Below are positions 1 to 12,054 of a DNA stretch of 64,000 nt, piece after piece. The stretch's first letter is position 1, and the number at the start of each line of letters is the position of its first letter. Position numbers and translations under genes: made by a program. The DNA comes from Bromus sterilis. Lineage: Eukaryota > Streptophyta > Magnoliopsida > Poales > Poaceae. The stretch covers positions 379,223,016 through 379,287,015 of the forward strand of contig OX465597.1 in assembly GCA_950022295.1 (NCBI GenBank), given 5' to 3'. The notes below the pieces were generated by a model. The model ran no database searches. It saw only the letters and a list, made by a program, of their open reading frames with translations, and was not told where the DNA came from.

Positions 1-872
1 AAGGTCTGGGCGTCGCCAGGTCCGACGTGGATGGCTTGGCTCTGCCCCGGCCGGCCATGGTGCGCGGTGGTCGCCCTCCGGGTGCGGTGGAGGTGGTGCG
101 GGTCAGATCTGTGCTGGTCTGACCGGCTTGGTGGTGGAGTATACTATGATGTGTATTGCGATCCTTCCAGTCATAGTGGTTGACATGCTTGACTGTTCCG
201 GAGGTATTGGGTTCTTCGATCTAGGTCGGGAGAAATCCCTGCTTCAGGCTGAGGCGGACAACGGCGACGCCTGCGGGTGCCGCTTCCTTCATGAAGGCGT
301 TGTCTTGACCCAGATTGAACTCCCGTCCTCGAGCTCGGGGGAATCCCTATGGTCCAGTCTTCGGACCAGGCAGTGACGGCGTCATGACGTCGTTCTCTTG
401 TTGAAGGCGCCGTTTTGGTACTCGAGGAGCCTCGATGGTGCGGCTTGAGTCAGGGTCAGTTGCTGCTCTGGGCGTGGGCTTCCTTGGCGCAATGTACACC
501 ATCGCAGGTGCTCTCTCGACAATGCCTTCTCTTGGTCCGTCCAGACCCTGCCGTTCACTTGCGGACTCTCTCTTGGCACAATGGGTGACGGTACGTTGGT
601 ATGTATGGTCTTTGGGTCTTGGTCTTGTGGTAGAGGTCTCGGCATTGGTTGTGACGCGGCTTGGTTGCCTTGTGGCTTGCCTCATCGCCATTGGCATGAG
701 ACTAGACTAGGGTAGCATGTATTATAGTAGACTGGGTGTGTGTGTGGTGGATGTGGTGGCTATGTCTGATGACTAGCCGTTGTAGTGGCCGAAAGGCTTT
801 GTATCCGGCTTCTTTGCCGCTCCTTCTTTAATGTTATGATACGCATGTTGGTGCGTATTCGAGAAAAAAAGA
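1..872 (+). mobile_element. LINE 3' end with poly(A), + strand
   Basis: GC-rich sequence without a significant coding region that ends in 'gtgcgtattcgag' plus an A-run at about 861-875, with the 'atgatacgcatgt' motif just before it. This is how many grass LINE 3' ends look, so I read it as the 3' untranslated end of a LINE inserted into the - strand LINE that begins right after it. The short ORF at 128-376 has no recognisable domain. The 5' part is outside the window. Confidence 0.5.
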
Positions 873-1486
873 AATATGTTGCGCTGAAGGGGAGATAACG
901 AGTGCAGAACCTGAATGATCCACTCTTTACCCGTATTTAAGATGGCATCCACGTTTGGGATAGGCCAAACAACTTCCATGGTTTTGTAGAGCTCTCGTGC
1001 TAGGGGACACTTACAATTACAAAAGGGGTGAAAATTATCCTCAACCTCCATTGCGCAAATCAGGCATAGCGCGGACACCTCCAAAGTTCGTTTATGATTG
1101 TTCTGCCAAGTTGGTAGAGAGTCAACAACCATCCGCCATGCAAAATTCTTCACCGTGGGAGGCACGTCCGATTTCCATATCAATGACCAGATTGATCTGG
1201 ACCCATCTGGGGCAACACTCGAAGAAGTTTCGGATGATCGAGCTTGTTCATCAACTTCCAGTCGGTATGCGCTACGCATAGAGAAGGCGCCAGATTTCTC
1301 GGGGCCCCAGGAAATAACGTCCATATCGAGGAACGGTGAGGCTCTAGTCTTTATGATTTCATGAATGTACAGAGGCAAAAAGATGGAGTTTAGAAGCGCC
1401 AAGTCCTATGAAACATATTCGGTGAGTAGTTCAACCACAAGACGCAACCGACATCTACCTTGAGAGCTCACAGGTTTGTATGGAAA
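873..1486 (-). pseudogene. LINE ORF2 C-terminal part (zf-RVT region), interrupted
   Basis: The - strand frame from 1402 down to 773 has the plant LINE zf-RVT arrangement: a 'SIWSLIWKSDVPPTVKNFAW' type helix, a W-rich segment, then a cysteine cluster around 'LCLICAMEVEDNFHPF'. Plant L1-type ORF2 proteins carry this zinc-finger-like region after the reverse transcriptase. It is the downstream part of the same LINE as 2225-2665 and 4264-4870. Upstream it is cut by the Mutator-like element at 1487; downstream it is cut by the + strand LINE, so the true 3' end is not in view. Not functional. Confidence 0.85.
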
Positions 1487-2224
1487 GGCCAGTGATAGGC
1501 GCTGGTTGACCGGCGCTAGCTATGCGCCGGTCAGACCACAGCCGTCCGATCTCCGTGATTTAACGGTCCAGATTTGTGCGTATCCCTTCGTTTTGACTGC
1601 AACATTTGCGGTACCTTTGCAATATTTGCGGTACATTTGCAACATTTTCGATATATGGATGCAACATTTTTTATTTTTGGTGTTGTTTGCAGAAAAATAA
1701 TTATGGTAACAAATTTTAATCGCTGACGGTACCATTTTTTACTATCGATTGCAACTTTTTTGGTATATGGATGCAACAAAAAATTATTGTGTGCATTTTT
1801 TTTCACTGTTGCAACAAAAAATCTAATAAAAAATTACGTACCATATTTATCATCAATTCGTTGCAGCAAATTTAATCTACACTTGTAGCTTTTTAAAATG
1901 GTTGCAACAAAATTCGGGACCCATCATCACCGATCACACTTCATATTTTTTGTTGTAGCAAAAATCATTAGTAACTTTTTCATATCATGCTACCAAATAA
2001 ATGCACTTAGCACTAAAATACTATTAAATACATCCGTTTAGCAAAAAATAATATAAATCAATATAATAATATTTGTATAATAGTAGTACAGACAGTAGCA
2101 TTTTATACTACGGTTGCAACATTTATCATATGTCAAATGCAGCAAAAGCGGGAAAGTTGGCACAAGTGGACCTGACCGACCGGTACGTACGCTTTGGCCG
2201 GTCGGCCGGTCACCATCATTAGCC
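1487..2224. mobile_element. Non-autonomous Mutator-like element, 738 bp
   Basis: It begins 'ggccagtgatagg' and ends 'accatcattagcc', imperfect inverted termini that both run into 'gaccgg'-type sequence. The right flank is 'tatgagaaa' (2225-2233) and the left flank is 'tatggaaa' (1479-1486), the same word with one base lost. In unit 2 both flanks are a perfect 'tatgagaaa', so the target duplication is 9 bp, the size typical of Mutator elements. The interior is AT-rich with repeated 'ttgcaacattt' and 'gcaacaaaaa' words and has no transposase. It sits inside the LINE coding region. Confidence 0.85.
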
Positions 2225-2665
2225 TATGAGAAAGGCCTAGGTACCCAAATATCCCGCAAGTATGAATGCTTCTACCGTTGCCGACCCGCCATAGCGCAGC
2301 CCCTTTTTTAGCAGGTCCAACCCATAGCTAATAGCTTGCCAATTAAGACACTGATTTCCACTGAAAAATGTATCTTGAATATCCCCCTTTGGATAATATT
2401 TAGCTTTCGGAACTTGCGAACACAAACTGTGTCGTCCAGGGATGAGACGGCAGGCTTGTCTGGACAATAGAGCCTGATTAAATGCCCTATAATCTTGAAA
2501 GCCAGCCCCTCCTTTACTCTTTAGTCGCAGCAAGTGATCCCAAGATTTCCAATGGACCTTTCTTTTGCCACTAGATGAACCCCAATAGAATTTTCAAACT
2601 AACGATGTAAGCTCATCACACACAGAAAAAGGCAGCTTAAAAACTCCCATAACATATGTGGGCAA
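2225..2665 (-). pseudogene. LINE ORF2, segment after the reverse transcriptase core
   Basis: The - strand frame 2533-2237 contains the LINE pattern 'KSKGGAGFQDYRAFNQALL' followed by 'KAKYYPKG' and a W-x-A-I motif. In plant L1-type ORF2 this lies between the palm and the zf-RVT region. It is flanked by the Mutator-like insertion at 2224 and the CACTA insertion at 2669, and joins the fragments at 873-1486 and 4264-4870 once those are disregarded. Frames and ends are damaged. Confidence 0.85.
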
Positions 2666-2668
2666 CGC

Positions 2669-4260
2669 CACTAATAGGAAAATCCCTTATAGTGGCGTCC
2701 TTTTTTTGCCGTTAGTGACGCATTATAGATGAGCCACTAAAAACAAGCCATTAATAAGGGCTTAATAGTGGCGCATTTCAAATGCGCCACCCCTAAGAAT
2801 CTTAGGGGGGTGACGCATTTTGAATATGCGCCATTATTAAGTTTTTTTTGTTTTGAATCTGGATCTGGATCACAATTTTTTGCTCTTTTTTGAATGATTT
2901 GTCCCGTTCATCTAGCCACTTTGTTTTCTCATTTTTATTCTCTGAATTATTTTTTCCGTTCATCTAGCCAATTTTGAATCTAAATTGGAGGATGGAGGAG
3001 AGTAGAGGAGAGGATGGAGGGAGCCAAGGAGGAAGGGAGGAAGAGGAGGAGGAGCCATGGAGGGGGGAGGGGAGGAGGAGGAAGAAGACCCGTGGAGGAG
3101 GGGGAACCTTGGAGGAGGGGGTGGAGCCATGGAGGAGGGGAGGAAGAAGAAGAAGACTCATGGAGGAGGGGGAACCTTGGAGTAGGAGGAGCCATGGAGG
3201 AGGGGAGGAGGAAGAAGAAGACTCATGGAGGAGGGGGAACCTTGGAGTAGGAGGAGGAGCAGCCTTGGAGCCATGGAGGAGGGGAGGAGGAGGAGGGCGC
3301 CATGGAGAAGGTGGAGAGGAGGACGAGATGGTAGAGTAGAGGAGGATAAGAATGAAGAGGTAAGGAGGAGAAGGAGGCCGGCCGGGTTATATATACTCTT
3401 ATTAGTGGCGCATATAACAAAATGCGCTTTCCTTAAAACCTTAGGGGTGGCGCACCTATCAAAATGCACCACTAATAAGTTTTGAAAAAATTTCAATTTT
3501 TTTGGCCTCTAGATCTTAAAAGCATGATAACTTTTTTTCCTGTTAGGTTTTTGAGGATTCTAAAATCTTCAACGGGGATCCCCCTGTTGAATTCGGAAGT
3601 AACTTTTCAAGTAAATGATTTTTCATATAAAAAACTTTTTCATCGGAGTTCATATGCAAAAGTTATGCCCATTTTACAAATTCTCGAGAGATTTAAAAAA
3701 AATCCGAAATTCGTGTTTGTAAATTATCCTAACAACTAGACCACATATCACATGGGAAACTTATTTTATTTTATTTTATTGACATTTCTATCATTTTCTT
3801 TTATTATTTTTTAAACTGAAAAGGCGGTCCAAGAGGGGGGGTGTGCATTTGTGTGTTGGATATTTTACCCTCACATGTTTAGGTTAGTAGTGGCGCATAT
3901 GCAAGTTGCGCCACTAATAAGTCCTTATGGATGGCGCATTTCAAAATGCGTCACTAATAATTCCTTGAGGTAGCGCATTTTCAAAATGCGCCACCCATAA
4001 GCTCTTATTAGTGACGCATTTTGCAAAATGCGCCACCCCTAAGATTCTTAAGGGTGGCGCATTTTTCAAAATGTGCCATGAATAACCAATCCAGGCTGGC
4101 CCATTCTTAGGAATGGCGCACTGCTAAAAAATGCGCCACGAATAAGAGCTTATAAGTGGCGCATTTTGAACCAGTGCGCCACCCCTTACAATTAGTGGCG
4201 CATTACATAAAAAATGCGTCACTACTAAGGATTTCATGTATAGCCTTTTTTCTAGTAGTG
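2669..4260. mobile_element. Non-autonomous CACTA element, 1.6 kb
   Basis: The left end reads 'cactaataggaaaatccc' and the right end, on the complementary strand, 'cactactagaaaaaaggc', both starting with CACTA. The flanks are 'cgc' (2666-2668) and 'cgc' (4261-4263), the 3-bp target duplication expected of this superfamily. Subterminal regions are packed with inverted words of the type 'gtggcgcatt...aatgcgccac' (2690-2840, 3400-3480, 3885-4215), as expected for transposase-binding repeats. No transposase is present. The long ORFs in its centre are by-products of a purine-rich minisatellite. Confidence 0.93.
2988..3345. repeat. Purine-rich minisatellite inside the CACTA element
   Basis: The + strand is almost pure purine, built from reshuffled words 'agccatggaggagg', 'ggggaggaggaagaagaag' and 'actcatggaggaggggg'. 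The higher-order block 'agccatgg...accttgga' is iterated several times. Unit 2 has fewer blocks at 24690-25010. Open frames on both strands here reflect composition. Confidence 0.85.
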
Positions 4261-4263
4261 CGC

Positions 4264-4870
4264 CTACGTGACTGATTTTATAAGTATCTCACGTCCAGGC
4301 TAGGCTAATTACCCATATCCCAACTGTACTAGCCTCTTTGTTAGCCTTGTTTGCAAGCTTTGGAATTTCCCCTTTGACATACGACCCTCGGGCATTGTCA
4401 AACCGAGGTACTTATCTTTGAACAAGGGTTGTGTGATGTGGAGGATCTTCCTAACATCATCTTGATCAACAGCCGAACAAGAATCTCCAAAAAACACCGA
4501 GCATTTACTGGAGTTAAGAAGTTGGCCTGTAGTCGTGCCATAAAGATCAAGAATCCCTTTTACACTAGACGCCTGTTCAAGTGAAGCCTTGAAAAAACAG
4601 CATAGTATCACTGTGAGATTCCGGGAGCATGCCTACAAATCTTGAGGGGATTAATAGCACCAGAGTTTACTTTATGCTTCAATATTGCAGAGAGACCATC
4701 AGCCACAAATAGGAACTGAAAGGGTGATAAGGGGTCACCTTGCCTCAAACCTCTCGAGGGGGCAAAAGAATCCAGGAGGGTTCCATTGAATTTAACAGAA
4801 TATCTCACCGACGTGCCCCATGTCATAATCCAGTCGATCCATTTGGAAGAGAAACCCAACCTTTGCATCA
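4264..4870 (-). pseudogene. LINE ORF2 reverse transcriptase palm fragment
   Basis: The - strand frames contain 'SRGLRQGDPLSPF', the LINE reverse transcriptase motif before the catalytic YxDD, and then 'DLYGTTTGQLLNSSKCSVFF', which follows the catalytic loop in L1-type enzymes. The loop itself falls at the frame break near 4608, so no intact active site is seen. The fragment ends where the copia element was inserted; in unit 2 the LINE stops a few bases further on, directly beside unrelated sequence, so the LINE is 5'-truncated. Confidence 0.88.
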
Positions 4871-4875
4871 TTTGC

Positions 4876-7005
4876 TGTTGGGAAACGTAGTAGAAAACAA
4901 AAAATTTCGGCCTACGAATCAAGAACCCAAGATCATCCAAGAAGAGTGCATACAAGGTTTTAGGTCATGGCTCACCAACCGATGTAGCGGAAGTAGAGTT
5001 GGTGAAGCTCGTGGATGTAGTGGAAGTATATCTCGCAAGTTCTCCCACGAACAGTCCCTCGATCAATCCCACGAACAAGTCCCGCGATCTAGTCCCACGG
5101 ACAAGTCCCATGAACAAGCTCCTCGAAGAAAGGTCGAAGGTACGACCCCTCCATTAGTATCCACACATCCCGTAGCAGCAATCCAGCAGCGCTCCGCCGT
5201 CCAGAGATGAACGCCACCGAGAAAACTAGAGGGAGAAAACCCTAACGGATTCCAATCTAGAACAGCGTCTAAACCGGGGTCTAATTGTGGAGCAACGGGG
5301 TTTAGAGGAGGGAGGGTGGCGCATAGGCCTTGGGGACAAGTTGTGCTGCACCCCCCACCCCTCCCCCACATTATATAGGTGGCCAAGAGGCCCTTGGGGC
5401 GCAATAAGGGGGGTGGGGAGTCCAACTTGGACTCCCAAACCTCCCAAACCTTCCCACCGGAAACCTGCCATATTGGAGAGTTGGACTTTCCACCTGGAGG
5501 GGGATTCCTTCCCCTTGGTGCGCCCCCCACCCCTTGGCCGGCCAGGGCAGCCTAGGTGGCTTGCCCCCCAAGGGTAGGGGCGCAGGGGAGTGGGTGGTAC
5601 TGCCCGGAACCTTCTGGAACCTTCCATGACCTTCTAGAAGCTTCCAGGACCTTCCGGGACATACCGGGACCGTTTCGGGACATTCCGGACACTTCTGGAG
5701 CACTTGCAGGACCTTCCGAGACCGTTCTCGGACGTTCCGGAGCCATCCGGATAGTTTCCAAGACCATCCGAGTTACAGTTTAAGCCACCGGATGACCGCG
5801 AAGGTTGTCGGGACGCCCAGCGATTATCCGGAAACTATTCCGGTTGATCCAGGACTTCCCCAGTACCATTCTCATATGTTCCGGAACCACCTGGGACTAC
5901 TCCAGAGTGATCCGGACATAACCTTAAATACCCAGAACTACTTCTGGTGCCCTTATGAACAATTCCATAAATCTCCGGAACTACTTCCGGTACCCGTATG
6001 AACTATTCTGCTTTGCTTCCACTAAACCTTCTACCATACTAGTATTCTAACAGACTACTGCTCGTTAAGTGTGTGACCCAATAGGTTCGGTATAATGCGG
6101 ACATGACTCAGAACATCTTCCGGACATAGGTCAACAGCCTTTTGTCAATAGCCAATAATCAACAGCGGAGCCATGGACACCCATGTTGACTCCCGCACAT
6201 ATACGAAGAAACTTCGAGTGAACCATTATGTTTATTCATGTACCATTCCCTTTGCTTCGTGATATATGACAAAGTTAGAGGAGAGATATTTGGCACCCAT
6301 GTGTAACAACTTCTTGATCACAAGCCACTCGTTATCCTCTTTGCTCGTTTGTCCATTTTCTCGTTATCGTATTCCGGTATCCCCGTGACTGAATCACAAT
6401 GCGTCTGGCCAGACTATAATGGACACCGTCATACCGAGTGGGCCCGAAGTGAATATCTTCTTCATCGTGAAGGAGCAAATCCCATTCTTGAACTATCACA
6501 GTCACTAGCCACACCATCTGACATACCCAGAACTTATTTTACTACTTCCCATTTACGGGAGGATTCATCTAAGAACCAAAGCATGTCTTCCTGTGTGAAG
6601 CAACTCGATACTCTCATGGTCTAAGGAATTACGTATATGATAACATTTCATGATATGACTTATAACGTAGTTACGATGTGATCTCTAAGTATATCATTCA
6701 ATACTGAGGTCGGTTCAACATCATTGTTCTGCTAACAATATGTTCCCATTGCTACTAACATCCTTGTTACAAGAACAATGTCCATGATTAAGAAAACGTA
6801 ATCATCAGTTAGCACATGAGCTGGTCTTAGAGGCTAAACCAGGAACTCTTGGTGTTTACATTTCCACACATGCAAATGAGTTTTCTTCTGAATCTCACAG
6901 CCAGGGTCATTGCAATTATAGCACAGAAATATAAACATTAATTACGAACGTGGAAATATATATATAATAACATTTTATTATTGCCTCTAGGGCATATTTC
7001 CAACA
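4876..7005 (-). repeat. 3' LTR of the copia element
   Basis: 2130 bp, starting (- strand) 'tgttggaaatatgcc' at 7005 and ending 'ctacgtttcccaaca' at 4876, so it has the canonical TG...CA ends. The GC-rich part at 5230-5760 contains strings of 'ccggaac/cttccgg' type words and generates many overlapping proline-, glycine- and arginine-rich ORFs on both strands that I do not consider genes. Confidence 0.95.
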
Positions 7006-7018
7006 GTCTCCCACTTGC
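7006..7018 (-). promoter_or_regulatory. Polypurine tract of the copia element
   Basis: On the - strand 'caagtgggagac' abuts the start of the 3' LTR. This is the usual position of the plus-strand primer, and it fixes the orientation of the element. Confidence 0.8.
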
Positions 7019-7289
7019 ACTAGAGTCAATAATATTATCAGTGCTTGAGCATTTTACACCTATGGCATACCGGTGTAATACATGCTTCATTTGTGGTATA
7101 GACTTCATCATCGGATCTGATGTTTCAGACCCGTTTGTATCTTGCATATCTTCGCGTTTTCACGCTATCATAAAATTCACTAATTTTATCAGTTTAGTTT
7201 TGTATATGTTTGAATCAATTGGTAGGACCTTGGTTCCTTTAGAATAAGTCATGAAATCATTCATCAATGTTCCATGAGCTTCAAGTATC

Positions 7290-8620
7290 TAAGAAACCAT
7301 ACCATGTTCATAAAAGAACTCATGATTCAAAATACCCTCCTTGTTACTTCTTTAAGCAACAATATACTTAGCCTCTGTTATAGAATTCGCCACAGTATCG
7401 AACTTGACAAAGTTCCTCCACACTGCGCCACCCTTACGTGTGAAATACATAATCCCAATTAAAATCGAAAATCGGTCGGAGTAAGTATGAAGACTGAATT
7501 GGTGTAACTATTTACATCAAAAATTCAGCTGGTGTAACTCATTACAACGAGCTCTTCATTCTCTCCATTTTCCGAGAAACATATCTTATCTATCATAAGT
7601 TTAACTTTTCACTATTTGTCCAATGATCAACATATTGATCACTTTGGTATCTTGCTCACAACCTTTTGGAGCGTTGGACATATCTGGTCGTTTTACATAT
7701 TATGGTGTACATGATTAATCCAAACACACATGTGAGTGAAATTCAATTCATGTGTTTTGCTTATCTATGTTCATGAACATCGATTTCCGCAAACAACTTT
7801 TCACCGTGACCTCGGCAAGAACATCCTTCCTGGCGTTTTCATACTAAACTACTTTAGTATCATGTCAATATGCAGTGTTGGCTTTAGCATGATCAGGCAC
7901 TTACTATCTTCATAGATCGCTGCGCTCAATACTAATGCTATATTAGCCCAAGTACTTCAGCTGAAAACTATTTTCAATAAAGTCCTTATTTGTGTCAAGA
8001 AATTTATATCATTTCTAATCAACAATATGTCATATACATAAGGTTTTAGAAATATTATTCAGCTCCCACTTACTTTCTTGAATATTCAAGCATCTTCGTT
8101 ATTCCTGATGAAAACAAACTCTTTTGGAAATTTCATCACAACGAAAATTCCAACTCCATTATGCTAGCTTCAGTCCATCACTGGATATCCAAGGCTTGCA
8201 TCTATTTTAGCATCCTTTGAATCGACAAAACATTCCGGTCGTATCACATATACGTCCTTTGTTATATTTCCGTGTAGGAACTTTGTTTTGACGTTCATTC
8301 TACCATATCCTATAAATGAGATATGTAGTAATTGCTAATATAACCCGAACTGACTAAAGCATTTCTACGGTCGACACTATTTCGCCGTAGTCAACCTTTG
8401 AACTTGCTAGAAAACAATTTTCCAACGAGTTGAGCTTTATGGATAAAACAATTTCATCCGAATCAATTATAGATCCATATATATATTCTTCAGACTTTTA
8501 GTCTTTCCGAGGGTCTACCAAGTTCAAAACTTGACTTACTTCCATGGATACTATCTCGGATTATTTGGCATTTAGCCAAATCCCGGAGTCAGGGCCCATC
8601 AACGCTTCTTTGTATATCAC
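7290..8620 (-). pseudogene. Decayed copia pol: reverse transcriptase and RNase H remnants
   Basis: No open frame survives, but - strand translation by eye gives recognisable copia pol segments in the right order. Around 8610-8300 is 'GPDSGIWLNAK' followed by a 'NLVDP' and a 'VEML-SVRVILAI' segment, the fingers and first palm motif. Around 7420-7370 is 'TVANSITEAKYIVA', which corresponds to the conserved RNase H block near the C-terminus. Stops and frame breaks are frequent throughout. The degradation is far greater than the 1% LTR divergence would predict. Confidence 0.72.
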
Positions 8621-11600
8621 AGGTTTATCATTGTCGAACAACAATATCTCGTTTTACATATCATGAATGTTTGTACGATTTTTGTCTAACCTGTGTGGTT
8701 CAGCTGCGCACTCCTCTGAAGATTCAACAATCTTTGACAAGTTGCACTGTCCTCCCACTCACTCTTTTGTAAGAAACTATTTTTCTTCAAAACACATTGT
8801 TCTTAACAGCAAACAGTTTTGCTTTTGTGTAGTGATAGAGGAATACCAAAACTTTTGGCATAATCTTAACACAGTAGCACTTATCTGATTTGGGGTTTTG
8901 AGTATGTCAAACATATGCCTCATATACCCAAATTTTAAGAAAAGACAACATGGTTTTAACAGTCCATACCACATCTAATATGGTGTCATTTCAACAGATT
9001 TGATGATGCTCTTTTCAGTGTAAAAGTCGTAGTCACTAACGCATAACTTTAATAAGTATAATGACAAATTGATAAACGTCATATTTGATCTTTACCGTGT
9101 CATACATGGATTGATTACATCTCTCGAACACTTTACTCATAGTGGTGTTCCGTGAGACGCAAGTTATGACACTTCTTCACAACTCATCAGACGTTCGCTA
9201 AACTTGTAACTCAAATATTACTTTCTACAATCTAATTTGCAGAAGTTTTATTTTCTTGTTACAATGAATTTCTATTTCACTCTAAAATTCCTTGAACATT
9301 TCAAAGATTTCAGACGTATGTCTCTATTGAACAGATATCCACATATCTACTTCAACTCATGAGTGAAGATAGGGAATCCACTGCACACAACTACACTTAT
9401 TGGACTACACACATCATCATGTATGATTACCAATGGTTTAGTTGCCCGTTCATGTATGGCCTATTAACGGTGTTTTAGTCACATTACTTCGAGACAAAGA
9501 TCGCAAGCGTCAAGTGATTCATAATCATATGACTCGAAAGTCCATCACTTATGGAAATTCTTCATGCATGTTATGTCACTTGTGATAAACGGCAGTGCCA
9601 CATCTATGTGGTATTTCTGTCAGTCTTGCGACGTTTAGCGTCAGTGTTATGGATGTTTAGTATTATTATCAAGATTCATAACATACACCCTATTCATAAT
9701 GGAAGTATGGCCTTTACGTTATTCATAGCTTTGAACAACTCTCTTGCAACAAACATGATTCAAAAATGATGTTTTGCAACAAGGCTAAAGTGTAGTAACA
9801 ATTTACTCAACTCTAAAATGAATTATGAAGATAATCATAGAGTCAACACACGGTATAGTAAACCTTTTACCGTGTTCCCAAGCGTGTCAAAACTCATCAT
9901 TAGCTAGTCATAAAGGCCATAGTATTTCTTGCATCGAGTTGAAACAATATGCAATCGATGTGATATTCTGGTGATCAACAGTTTAATCACAATATTCAGA
10001 ATCCACAATTAATTGCTTAATCATGATTCCCAAGAATTACATCTCTTGACCAGCAATGAATTCATCTATAACTCCGTATGACTATCATTTCTGAGCTGGT
10101 TATTCCAGTCTTCTTTTGTTTTGCATTTATACGTATCATAGTTCTATTTCCAATGTCACTCCTACTCACAGAAGCTCACATATGATCAAGGATGGCGCAG
10201 GCCATGGACTTTCCAGCGTGTAAGTCTTACTAACACCATATGGAACTTCCTTTCCCTTAATCCTCATCATCATATGATCGGTGTTCTTCTGGATCCCACA
10301 CTTATCAGTTTTGTTTGAGCATAATGAACATTTTCACTAACGCTTACAATCAGACATTGTACTAGATATCTTATATCCTACATCAATTGTCTTATCACTG
10401 AAAACAATTTTTCAGTTCCATGAATATAACATAACTATCCCAAACGTTTCAAAGTTCGGGTTTCATGGTGATTACGACAATACACTTAGCTGTGGTGGAA
10501 TTCTAGCCTTTTGGATTATGTACATAAGTCACATCATCCATTGCATTAGCGGGAGAGCATCGAAAATTAGCGATAGGACATGGTCCTTCTCGGCACTATT
10601 GAGGATAGTCCTCACAATACGGTACCAATCGTAAAGTTTTTACCAGATAAAACAGTTAATCAAAAACAATTGGGAAGGTGGTAACGCGAGCCATTATTCT
10701 ACAACGATAATGCAAATACTAAGACTTTGTTCATAATTAAGTTGCACTTGTGATTAATCAATTTAATTACTTAGTGCGCTCCCACTCAGATCAATATCTC
10801 TCGTAATTGATGCTGGAGTGATTCAAGATCCAACCCAATCGTCCGGCATTGATGTGACATCACTGATGACTTAGACTGGACCGGTAGGCCAACTTGCCAA
10901 TCACGCCAAAGGTGATTCTTGTTCATCTTTCGATGGGCGTGTTCCGGTAGCAAACTTTTATCCAAACCGTCAAGATAACCAAGTGTAATGTGTTGTGTGT
11001 TCTTTTAACACACCCGTCTTTTATGCGTCACACCGTGTGCACCCATGTGACATGACCTGCTCCGGTGTGAAACATAGTATAGACGGTGCTACAGTTGGGA
11101 GAACACTATCAACTTGATATTGTTTTGCGAGAGATCACCCTAATAAAACACGACTACCGCGCATCAAACAAGGGTGCATCAAAGGGATAAACATCACAGG
11201 CAGTTCATAAAATTATGTGATATAGTATAGCCCTTTGCTTCGTGAAGTCTTCATTGTCTTCACGTCGTCGTGGTTGAAGTCACCGTGTCCACCAACTTTG
11301 TCCTTGGCGCCGGGAACATCACCACGGCTTCCGGCATGTGCGTCGGGGTCCACCTCCGCATCGTGGATCATCACCTTGCATCTATCTATTGCTTTGCCTC
11401 GAGCTAATAAACAGTTCTGGCACACAGGCCATAATTAAGTGACAATCATATGACTCCAGTCATCATGCCGTACCACGACACGCAGGTCGCGAATAAATAT
11501 TACATAACATATAGCATCTCATACAAACACATTGCAAATCTTGAAGGCTATACCACATCACATGCATACTCTGCAAAAACAAGTTAGATCGCCATCTACA

Positions 11601-12040
11601 CGGGTTGTTGCAACTTTTATCGTGGTTGTTAAGCAGGTTTACAAGGCAAACGAGAAACCCTAGATAAAACAAAACACGATACTTCTTTTGTTGCTAGTTT
11701 AACATACGGGGTGCGTGCAGCAACTAATGCCACAAGCCAAACTTCATTAAACGCGTGACCCCCGTGTGGATTTGAGTTCATAAAATCCACAAGCCCCTCC
11801 ATGTTAAATCTTCTATTGCGAGATTAAGATGAGATCCAAGGAGTTTGATGTAGACCATGATCAAGGCAACCAGCATACTGAAAGCAGCATAGAGGGATCG
11901 ATGGAAAACTCAATCCTTGTAGCAAAACCTCAACTTGCCATCAAGCATAGAAAAAATCACATGACAGGGAAGCAACAAGAAAATCAATGCCTCATATCAC
12001 ACATATGATCTAGACCTAAACATGCATCTAATCAAGGATC
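8621..12040 (-). other. Interior of the copia element without intact genes
   Basis: AT-rich sequence in the position of gag, protease, integrase and the 5' leader, with no ORF over about 90 codons that resembles a retroelement protein. The short ORFs at 9551-9769 and 11213-11438 have no recognisable domain. The stretch next to the 5' LTR (11700-12040) is the expected leader. Confidence 0.6.
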
Positions 12041-12054
12041 GCTCATGATACCGC
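12041..12054 (-). promoter_or_regulatory. Primer binding site of the copia element
   Basis: The - strand reads 'gcggtatcatgagc' immediately after the 5' LTR, close to 'tggtatcagagc', the complement of the initiator methionine tRNA 3' end used by plant copia elements. The match is imperfect. Confidence 0.6.

Noticed and set aside
2964..3496. Glu/Gly/Arg-rich and Ser/Pro/Leu-rich ORFs on both strands (also 24667-25162)
   Set aside because: Composition artefact of the purine minisatellite.
5063..5783. Overlapping proline-, glycine- and arginine-rich ORFs (repeated at 12242-12962)
   Set aside because: They lie in both LTRs of the copia element on both strands; LTR sequence, no domain.
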